Below are positions 48,016 to 59,700 of a DNA stretch of 64,000 bases, in pieces. This stretch comes from Mya arenaria (taxonomy: Eukaryota > Mollusca > Bivalvia > Myida > Myidae), in assembly GCF_026914265.1 (NCBI RefSeq), contig NC_069135.1:8511001-8575000 (forward strand), read 5' to 3'. Made by a program: the position numbers and the translations under genes. The notes under the pieces are model-generated. The model searched no databases and was not told the DNA's origin. It worked only from the letters and a program-made list of their open reading frames with translations. Each line of letters starts with the position of its first letter. Position 1 is the first letter of the stretch.

Positions 48016-48182
48016 TGAAATCCGCCATTTTGAACACAGCATGTGATGGTATCACGTGACAGGTGGGTTTTCCCCAGTTTCGTCCAATGGTGACGTGCTT
48101 TATTCCAAACCAATCAGAGAAACCCGGAAGTCGTCGATGTACACATTGATGTGTGTAAAATGTAAAAATTGTTGGAATATAA
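48016..48182. promoter_or_regulatory. Shared divergent promoter with a Rel/kB-like site
   Basis: Only about 160 bp separate the inferred first exon of the pseudokinase gene (minus) from the IRAK-like start codon (plus). The motif GGGTTTTCCCC at 48065-48075 fits the Dorsal/Rel form GGGWWWWCCM. 'cgccattttg' (48023-48032) resembles a YY1-type site, common at such promoters. There is no clear TATA box. Function is inferred. Confidence 0.5.
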
Positions 48183-50715
48183 ATGAAAATGGCACTCAGG
48201 AAGAGCAGAAACCCTGATATGAGTATTAACGATTTAGATTATACAATCGTCTACCAGATCTGCCAGAATTTTGACGTTGACAAAGGGTGGGAACACTTAG
48301 GTAGGTTTCAATCTCACATCAGGTTGACACTGGACAACAATACTCACCAGCTACCTACCTTTTGTCTACCTTTTGTCGTCTAGGGAACTTTTTTAGCCCT
48401 AAAAGGCTAGTAAATCCCTTTAAACTGCTTCGTCTGTAAGTTCTCCGCCTTCGGTATGACTTAATATACTTCAGAAGTATCAAACCGTTTGTTTTTCCAA
48501 AGTTTATCAAGACCTGCCTTGAAGGCATTCACAGATGTGGTGTTCACTAATTCATGTGGCAAATTATTCCAAGTTGAAACTATACGAGCTGATTGTACTT
48601 CCTGAGACAATCATTAAGCTTTATTTGTGCAAATAAAGTCAGTTGATATTTCATGGCTTTTGAAATAAGAAGGTGGTTAGCGCACTTGTTAGTTGTGTGC
48701 TTAGCACACTAGTTTTCCAAAGGTTCATTAGTTCAACTCATTTTCCATTTAATTTGTCTTCTGATATACATGGACATACAGTGCACTTAACGAGTAACTG
48801 TAGTGTGTGTCTTGACTTGTTAAACATTGAAGCATTGATACATGCCTTTGTTTGAATTTCATCATAAAACAGACAACATTTTATATGATACTGAACCATG
48901 ACCTCATGCATCAAGCATAAGATCAATACAATGAAGTGTATAATTTAATATATGCATTATTGGTGGTTAAACATATAGTTATGTTTTGTGAAATTTCTAC
49001 AGAACAATTGAAGCAAGAGGGCGTTCAACCATGCGCTGTGAACATTGAATGTGTTTGACCCCAGTCATTTTCAATCATTTTTCCCCCGAAAGTATTTTAT
49101 AGTAACATAGCCTGTTTCGGGTGTAATATCTAATTTATCAATGTTTATGCTATATCAAAATAAGATGCCATTATTCAATCATGATATAATCAAACATTGT
49201 CAACAAGAGCAAAATTTACATTCTGAAATGCATACGACTGTATTTTTTGTGGTCAGCTTAGTTCATGCAAAATGTAATGTTAAAGCTCATCAAATATTTT
49301 CTAGGAAGTGGATCTGAAAAAAAATAAAAATAAAAGAGCAGAGGAAATACAGCAATTTACTGTAGCCATCATATCATCATTTTTTTCCAAAAAAATATCA
49401 ATTTAAGCTTAGATTCATATCAAGTGTCAGCAGAGTTTTGCAGAGTAAACCCCTCTGAGGAACGCTGTTCGTGATTCATTGGTTGACTGATCACCCTCCG
49501 TTGGCCAAAGTCCAAACTCTGCAGAACGCAGACGGTTGATAGATTTTTTGTGTATTTGCTATGATAGCGAAAATCCGCAGAGGGAAACAGAAAGTGGGTC
49601 TAACTAATTGAGTGTACTGTACTTGTACCTGTACTTAAAAAATCTAGTAGAACAAAAACATTTGGTCAGTTCATGGCTTGTGAAGTCTGATTATAGACAA
49701 TTTATTAATATGATTAATGTATAATTGCAGTCAAATCAAGCGCAGGTTATTTTGATACATTAATTATGCTGGTGGACATTGATTGTCAGATCACAATGGC
49801 GACTTCAGAAAATTATGAAAGTGTGCATTGGGCACAACTTCACTGCTTTGTAAAAAATGGTCTTAATGGAAGTGGAATTTTTTTACTTAATTAATTCTCT
49901 TTAAAGTATAACATTAATTAAAAAAATTCTAAATATATTATTTTTAGGAAAGTTATATATTCGATTCATATTTTAAAAAGGAATCTGATCCACAAATATG
50001 TATTATTATATATTATAGGTGCCTGGTGGTGCCCCATATTATTATGGTATTATTTTGAAGTATTTTCTTGTCAGTAAAATAAAGATGTACCATTAATTAG
50101 GTAACTAAAAATAGTATAACTAAAAGTAAAATGACTTTAAAGACTGAAAAATAGAACATTTTGATACTGATTTCCTTCAAAATAAATACCAAATATAAAA
50201 AAAAATCTGTAATAACTGATTTATAATGATGTAAAGTATTTCATATATTATTAATCATCACACAAATACCTTTTAAATGATAATTTAGTTAGATGTTGTC
50301 ACTACTGACTAGGCAACCCAATTTAATATTAAGGTACATGTAAATGGAACTATCAGAGAACTTGCTTTTTTTGTGGGTTGGACTCCAAAGTTCACTGAAA
50401 TATCAATCATGAATTGACCTTGTTTGTTTAAAGAGTATTAATTGAAGAAATGAAACAAGTAAAAATATACTATAATTATGTGAAATCTGACTTATTACAT
50501 CGGAAAACAGTTAACACAATACTGAGAAGGTTGTTTAATTATTGACTTTTCATAATGATCTTTGCTTCTGGATTTTGTCTTAGTTAAGGTAAAACATTTT
50601 TTTGGTGTAATAAATACATAAATAAATTGAAGGCATACCCAAATTAATATGAATGTAGTTTGAAATATCTAATGCTCAAATTAATATTCCAGTTAAGATG
50701 AAGTTGATGATAATA

Positions 50716-50780
<65 letters not shown>

Positions 50781-53700
50781 TAGTGGATTTTTTAGTGGAT
50801 CATGTCATTCAATCTTAAGCGAAGTTGAAAGAGCAACTTAGTCTCTCAGTTTTTCTACATGTATGATTATTTCTGCCTAGTATTTTTTATTTTCAGTTTA
50901 ATAAATGATTTCCAAAACTATAAATTTGTTTTAGATCAATTGAAGCTCTTGTATTCTATGTTTTACTTAAATACACATTTAACTGTGCCTAAATCAAATA
51001 GAAAAAAACAAAACAATAACAGACTTAAACTTTGAATCAAATCTGTACTAAAGCAATGTTTATCAGTTAAAGTGAGGTTGACGTAAAATGTCCCTGTCCT
51101 GTAAATAGAACCATAAACTTCTGTTTTATTAGTGTTGTTTTTAAGTATGACATTGCCTGAGGCTCTGATGTGTCTGTTGTTGTTGAATGCAACTCACAAA
51201 TACATTGGGACAATACAATGATGTTCTGTAGTTTAGATTTGGGACTTAGTTACAGGTCCATATACATTTTTTAAGGGTTCATGACAAGAATGAAGCATGA
51301 AGTGTACATTAATGCAATGACCCAGTTTGCTTGTTGCTTTTGTATGCGATGACAGATACATTTGATCAATTATTAAAAGGTTGATGGCTATGTTATTTAT
51401 TTTTAAAAATAGCTACATCCATTTATAATTATTTTAAATACCATTTACATATTACCTAATTCTGATAAATCATCTAACTGTCTTTCCAACCATGAGCAGC
51501 AATTTTAAGTAAAGATGATGATAATGTTTGCTTCTCTAAACATTTCTATTAATTAAGTCAATATAACTGGCCTGTATAGTGTTCACATAAGGGAAACTTT
51601 GATACAATAAATTTCTGGTCTTCTTCATGATTAATCCTAGATCTGTCTGGTGATCAAACTGGTGGAAAAATGAGTGCAGTCACAATATAAATACATAGAT
51701 ATTGAGTCATTAACCTGGTGCCATAAGAAGGAAGTCACACATGCTTTCTTACCAAAAATATTACATTATTTCTTTGTAATTATCATACAGCCGCCATATA
51801 ATACCATCAAGCCCCATTTAAATAATTTAAAATTTAAATCAATTGTCTTAAATGTCAATAGACTTTTCTTAGGAAACTTGAATACGTGTACATACAGTAC
51901 TTACTGATAAATATCCATTTTTCCATTGCAGTCCAGCTTTCTGTATGTGAAATCTTCTCTTTATTATTACATGTATGATAATTAACACACTGGTACTAAT
52001 ATATTTGTTATTAGCACTTTTCTCAGCCTGTGTATGCACTGGTAGACTTTTCAAAACAATTTTCATTGTTTAAACCGTAAGTCTCTTACAGTGGAACACA
52101 ACACAACCCAGCACAACATGCAAGAAAAGCAATTTATTACCGGTACTTATTATTACAGTATTATTTCCTACAACCTGCATGACAGGTACAGATCTGTTTA
52201 CTAGACAAAACATTTGCTCCTTTGAGATTTTGTAGTAAATCACAATTACGTAACTATTTTTCATAGAACATGTTTGTTTTATCTAGCTGCTTGTATTGGC
52301 TACTCGGTGCGGGACATACAGCAGTTTGAGCTTGAGCATAATCGACCCCATGGTAGTGCATCCAAGAAGATTCTCTGGGACTGGGGCACCCGCGGGGGAA
52401 CAGTGCGCAATCTCTATGACAAGTTGGCGCTCATAAACAAGACACAGAGCATGAGGCTCTTGGAACACATTGGTAATATTCTCAGCTGAAATATATCTAA
52501 TTCTTTATGTTTGTTCTTTGACAAAAACCAATATATAGTAAAAGTAAAAAGTAATTTCCATTTATAGCCATGTATGGAAATGAAGGATATATTCGCTCGT
52601 ATCTGCTTGAAAAACCTTTTTGTTTAAAAATGTCCAGCTTTGTTCCAGCAAATTGTTTTTCTGTGCTGTGCTATTCATTCATATATTTATCAAAACTGAA
52701 ATGGAAATGACAGAAATGCACCTATAATGATGGTCTGTAATAGGATTTAAGCAAGGATTTAAAAAAGGATAGGGTGCTGCAGAAAAGGGACAGGGTGCTA
52801 AGCGTAAAATGGGCACATTGAATCGGGCTATGACGAACTTGGGTTTGACAGAAAATGTTAGAATGTGTGTTTAATTGAAGTAAAATTAGGTTTCAATTGG
52901 TTTATTCTATGAGTCTTTTAGAGCTAATTAAAATTAGCTTTTTACATATATATATATTATATATTCAACTGCCAGATATGTATAATTTATCTGTAATTAA
53001 AATCTTATTATAAGTTTTAAACAATACGAAAGAAATGTTTGACAATCTTGAGGATTTAATTCTATGAAGGCAGGAGGGGGCTGATGCTGGTCTCCATGCG
53101 GGCAAAGAGTGTTTCTGAAAAAGTACAGGATGCAGCACCCTTTTCATAACCCTTCAGCTAAAACCCTACTGTAAGGAATGACAATGAAAAGGTTTTATTT
53201 CATCATGCACTGACTAAAAAATAAACTAATCCCTTAATACTGGTTATTTTCAGTGAATCCTGTGCAGGAAAAGAAGGTTGTTGACCTTGAGAAGGTTGAG
53301 AATGGCCCCAGGGATGTGTCAAGTATCGATTCAAAGTTGGACAACAACTCCATCGAGTCAAACGGGGCCGGCTCCATAGACTATAATCCTGGAGGTAAGG
53401 ACTTGTTGCAACAGCATTTAGATGATCATGTTATTATTTTTCTAAAAGAGTACTGTATTTCTTTTGTTAGATGATAACAATGTACACGTATGAGGTCTAA
53501 ATGACTCATAGAATAAACCATTTGGAAGAATAAAAAAGAATGTTATGTGATATCATGGGTGAAGAATCAACAAAAAGATAAACATAATGATAGTAAGATA
53601 TCTTATTATTAGGATTTTTCTTAAACATTTTTAACTTTTATCAACCACTCTTCATTTTCTTCTGGTAGACATGGGATCTAGCAAATAAAAAGCAATATAT

Positions 53701-56700
53701 CATATATCTTAACTGGAATATTAAATCTAATCCCTACTCCAGACTTGCCAATCCCATCCATGAAGCCTCGGAACATGACAATTAACATGAACATGGCAAT
53801 GGAGAGCCAGGACAAGCCTTGTAACAAGACAATGGGAATGTTGTATGACCATTCACCCACGGGTGCTGCATCTATGGCTGGACTGGAAACACTCCTTGAC
53901 GGGCCTGCTAGCTGTAAGGCAAGTATTGTAGGAATGAAATTCAAAATTGGTAAAAAAATACCAGATTGTCAATTTACCAAATACAATTGATAGAATTGAC
54001 CACAGCAGGTCAGTGTTGTATTAAAGAAGTTCAGAAAGGTCACACTTTCTTCTCACCATGGAATCCAGGGTTTGATTCCCTGGCAAAGGGTGCATGTGAG
54101 TTTGGTTTAAAAATATTGTCTTCCCAAAAAGTCTATACCTTGTGTACTATCAATAGCAGTATTTTTAGCTTGGCTCAACTACTTGCCATGGTGTCAGCTA
54201 ATGGCCCTTTATTGGATAAAAAGGTTTGGTTAAAGTTTTTTGGCAACTTTTGGTTTTGCATTTGGGGTCCTAGGGTCAAAGTCAAGGTCACTGTTACTTA
54301 AAATAATAGAAAAAAAACAATGGAAAATGAATCTCCCAAAAAAGGATGAAGTTCTTCTGTCAATTTTTGAAAGCCTGGTTTTGTCACTGTGGCGTTTCAA
54401 GTTTTTATTTTGCATTTTTTATTTATTGCTTTTTACAGGCACATATTTCATCATTTTTGAAATAATTTCTGAGACAGCTCTTGTTGAGTAAGTTGTTTGT
54501 TATAGATATGCAATACTTTCTTAACATCAGTTCAATTATTACAGGGCAACATGGGAGCTGCATCCTCTAGCATGCAATCGCTCGAGCGTGTCCGTTCTGT
54601 GGTTGAGGATGGATGTCAGTCTCCTTACATGTCGCAGCTCTCATTTGAGGAACGAGAGATAGCACACGCTCTCCTCAGCATGCCTAATTATACATACAAG
54701 GTAACAGATTCTAAATGCAACACCAGATGTTGGTTGGTCTTAATTTCAATTTATATTGATTTCAACACTTTACGTGATTGTTAATTTGAAATCCAAAGAT
54801 GTGATTGTAAATTTGTGTTCCATGTAGGACCCATATAAGGAAAATAAAATATTTCATTATATTGTTTTGTTATTACAGGAGCTCTCACAGGCAACAGATG
54901 GTTTCAGTGTAAACAAGAAGCTTGGTCAGGGAAAATACGGCGCTGTCTATAGCGGGCACGTCAAGAACACCAAGTGTGCAATCAAGAAACTCTCCAGGGT
55001 AAATATGTGCTGTTTTATGTAGTAATCCTCATTTCTTGTGTAAAAACTTTACTGAAATTCACTTTTGTAGGAAACCTTAATATGCTTGTTTTTTTTTTAT
55101 TTTATGCTTGGACCTGCGACTGTTTGTAATCGCAGTCCTGTTTTCTCCAATTCCCAGGTTCTCGGCAATGAGGAGAAATCGGCCATGCACATGGCCTCAG
55201 AGCTGAAGGCGTTGAGTCGCTACCACCATGAGAACCTTGTCACGCTGTACGGGTACGCGATTGACGGGGATGAGGTGTGCCTTGTGTACCAGTACATGGT
55301 CAACAAATCCCTACATGATTGCCTGCATGGACAGGTGCGATATATGTGCTGTGTTATGGCATGTTTGTGTTATTGAAAAGTTGTGATGTTGAAAATGATT
55401 AATATGATTATTATTCTGTGCCAAGTAGAACTGTTTTAGACCATAGAATACAAAGGCAGGAAGATCATGAAAGATCTATTACGATTCGTGCTCTGATCTG
55501 ATGCTAGGCATGATAATAAATTCCATATCCACTGGTGTGGGGAAAATCCACTGAGTTTATGTCCAAGCCCCCTGTCCTATATTGCTGAAAAGTATATTCT
55601 TGTTTGACGACAGACTCTTTGGGATGCCTCCCTACAAACAGAAGTAAATGCTGCGTTGAGTTTGCTCCAAAATGCTAGATTAGTAGGTACATTAAGTCTG
55701 TGAATATTTTGTGCCTTGCAGGTCACTGTGTTGACATGGGAGCAGAGGTTGGCCATCTTAAAAGGAGCAGCGTGTGGCCTGCAGTTCTTACACAGTGTGG
55801 AAAAGACACCAGTCATACACGGGGATATCAAGAGGTAAATATTTAAGTCTAGATAAGTAAAGGGGGGGGGGGTATAATTGTATTTGATCAGCTTTATTTG
55901 AAAGGTTAGGGTCTTTATGATCAGCATTACTCTGAAGCGTGACAATATAATACATTCCTATGAGTAGTTAACCACAACATAATTTTGCTTTCCTGTATAT
56001 TTTGTAGAGGTTGCTGTACTTCACAAATGTTTAAATGTCACGTTGAACTTTGGAAGTGGTTATCATTTTTTATTGGAAGTAAGCATAGATTCACATGATT
56101 GTTAGAATTTTGTAAACAATCCCATTAAGTGTTAGTTTCCTATCCATGATGCACGACTAGCTCATGTATTTTTTCATAGAAAAGGGTTAAGATACAAGTA
56201 CATGTATGGTTTACATTGTAAGTTTTGAAATAGAAAGAAGCTTGATATTACAATATTGCCACACCTTCCAGTTCTAACATTCTCCTTGATCGCCACATGG
56301 AGGCAAAGATTGGTGACCTTGGGTTGGCGCAGCAGGCGACAGGCGGGGAGGTTACTGGGCGACTCACTCACATCACCCGGGCAACCATGTGTCACCATGA
56401 CTATGAGAACAAGGCCTACTATGCTCCTGAGATCAGCAGGGGAAATGTTTTCTCTGTGAAGGGAGACACATACGCCTTTGGAGTGGTACGTTCACTCATA
56501 AAACAAGATCACAGTCAGAGTTTGACCACAGGGCTAGTTCTTAAATGATTCATTCCATTATCCTAGTGATTGGAGTGATTATTCAGAACTTCGTTAAAGT
56601 TAACAATGTGATTCACTACATCATTGTTTACTTTCAGAAGTTATATACTTAAGGTTGTGCTAATATATTCCTATAAAACAGGTTCAGCTGAAACAGTTGT

Positions 56701-59700
56701 CTCAAATCTCATTAGAAATACTGCAGATGATAAATGTACCCATTTAACGTCCAGAGTAATAAAGATTTGAGAGTTAAGAACGATGATGTAAACAATGCTG
56801 TTAACTTCAACAAAGTTCTTGACAATCAGCCCATTGGCAAATAAAAACTAATGCATGATTTTAATTGTTTCCAGAATTTATTTTTCTGAGTCTTTTTAGG
56901 GTTTTTTTATTAAAAGATCAAAGAATATTTAGAGAAATCCTGTTTTAATTATTCAGCATGGTGCAAAATTAGGGATTTGTCTGAAGTATTGTTGAGCTAT
57001 TGTTCAGTATGGTGAAGTATTATATATTTGTATGTAGTATTGTTGTGTTCTTGTTCAGTATGGTGCAGTATTATGGATTTGTCTGAAGTATTGTCTTGTT
57101 ATTGTTCACTATGGTGAAGTATTATAGATTTGTCTGTAGTATTGTTGTGTTCTTATTCAGTATGGTGCCATATTATGGAGTATGTCTGGGGTATTGCTAT
57201 GCTATTGTTCATTATGGTGCCGTATTATGGATTTGTCTGGGGTATTGCTATGATATTGTTCAGTATGGTGCAGTATTATGGATTTGTATGAAGTATTGCT
57301 ATGCTTTTGTTCAGTATGGTGCGGTATAATGGATTTGTATGAAGTATTGCTATGCTTTTGTTCAGTATGGTGCGGTATTATGGATTTGTATGAAGTATTG
57401 CTATGCTTTTGTTCAGTATGGTGCAGTATTATGGATTTGTATGAAGTATTGCTGTGCTTTTGTTCAGTATGGTGCGGTATTATGGATTTGTATGTAGTAT
57501 TGTTGTGCTTTTGTTTAGTATGGTGCGGTATTATGGATTTGTATGTAGTATTGCTGTGCTTTTGTTCAGTATGGTGCGGTATTATGGATTTGTATGTAGT
57601 ATTGTTGTGCTTTTGTTTAGTATGGTGCAGTATTATGGATTTGTATGTAGTATTGTTGTGCTTTTGTTTAGTATGGTGCGGTATTATGGATTTGTATGTA
57701 GTATTGCTGTGCTTTTGTTTAGTATGGTGCAGTATTATGGATTTGTATGTAGTATTGCTGTGCTTTTGTTTAGTATGGTGCGGTATTATGGATTTGTTTG
57801 TAGTATTGCTGTGCTTCTGTTCAGTATGGTGCGGTATTATGGATTTGTATGTAGTATTGTTGTGCTTTTGTTTAGTATGGTGCGGTATTATGGATTTGTT
57901 TGTAGTATTGTCTTGCTTTTGTTTAGTATGGTGCGGTATTATGGATTTGTATGTAGTATTGCTATGCTTTTGTTCAGTATGGTGCGGTATTATGGATTTG
58001 TATGTAGTATTGTTGTGCTTTTGTTTAGTATGGTGCAGTATTATGGATTTGTATGTAGTATTGTCTTGCTTTTGTTTAGTATGGTGCGGTATTATGGATT
58101 TGTATGTAGTATTGCTGTGCTTTTGTTCAGTATGGTGCAGTATTATGGATTTGTATGTAGTATTGTTGTGCTTTTGTTTAGTATGGTGCAGTATTATGGA
58201 TTTGTATGTAGTATTGCTATGCTTTTGTTTAGTATGGTGCAGTATTATGGATTTGTATGTAGTATTGTTGTGCTTTTGTTTAGTATGGTGCGTTATTATG
58301 GATTTGTATGTAGTATTGCTGTGCTTCTGTTCAGTATGGTGCGGTATTATGGATTTGTATGTAGTATTGCTGTGCTTTTGTTCAGTATGGTGCAGTATTA
58401 TGGATTTGTAAATAGTATTGTTGTGCTATTGTTCAGTGTGGTGCAGTATTATGGATTTGTATAAAGTATTGCTATGCCTTTGTTCAGTATGGTGCAGTAT
58501 TATGGATTTGTATGTAGTATTGCTGTGCTTTTGTTCAGCAGTATAATGAATTTGTGTTCAGTATGGTGCGGTATTATGGATTTGTATGTAGTATTGCTGT
58601 GCTTCTGTTCAGTATGATGTGGTATGGATTTGTAAATAGTATTGTTGTGCTATTGTTCAGTATGGTGCAGTATTATGGATTTGTATGAAGTATTGCTATG
58701 CCTTTGTTCAGTATGGTGCAGTATTATGGATTTGTCTGAAGTATTGCTGTGCTTTTGTTCAGTATGGTGCGGTATTATGGATTTGTATGTAGTATTACTA
58801 TGCTTTTGTTCAGTGTGGTGCAGTATTATGGATTTGTCTGAAGTATTGCTGTGCTTTTGTTCAGTATGGTGCGGTATTATTGATTTGTATGTAGTATTGC
58901 TGTGCTTTTGTTCAGTATGGTGCGGTATTATGGATTTGTATGTAGTATTGCTGTGCTTTTGTTCAGTATGGTGTGGTATTATGGATTTGTATGTAGTATT
59001 GCCGTGCTTTTGTTCAGTATGGTGCGGTATTATGAATTTGTATGTAGTATTGCTGTGCTTTTGTTCAGTATGGTGTGGTATTATGGATTTGTATTTAGTA
59101 TTGCTGTGCTTTTGTTCAGTATGGTGCAGTATTATGGATTTGTATCTAGTATTGCTTCTAGTATTGCTGTGCTTTTGTTCAGTATGGTGTGGTATTATGG
59201 ATTTGTCTGAAGTATTGCCGTGCTTTTGTTCAGTATGGTGCGTTATTATGGATTTGTATGTAGTATTGCTGTGCTTTTGTTCAGTATGGTGCGGTATTAT
59301 GGATTTGTGTGTAGTATTGCTGTGGTTTTGTTCAGTATGGTGCGGTATTATGGATTTGTATGTAGTATTGCTGTGCTTTTGTTCAGTATGGTGCGGTATT
59401 ATGGATTTGTATGTAGTATTGCTGTGCTTTTGTTCAGTATGGTGTGGTATTATGGATTTGTATGCTTTTATTCAGTATGGTGTGGTATTATGAATTTGTA
59501 TGTAGTATTGCTGTGCTTTTGTTCAGTATGGTGTGGTATTATGAATTTGTATGTAGTATTGTTGTGCTTTTGTTCAGTATGATGCAGTATTATGGATTTG
59601 TATGTAGTATTGCTGTGCTTTTGTTCAGTATGGTGCGGTATTATGGATTTGTGTGTAGTATTGCTGTGCTTTTGTTCAGTATGGTGCGGTATTATGAATT

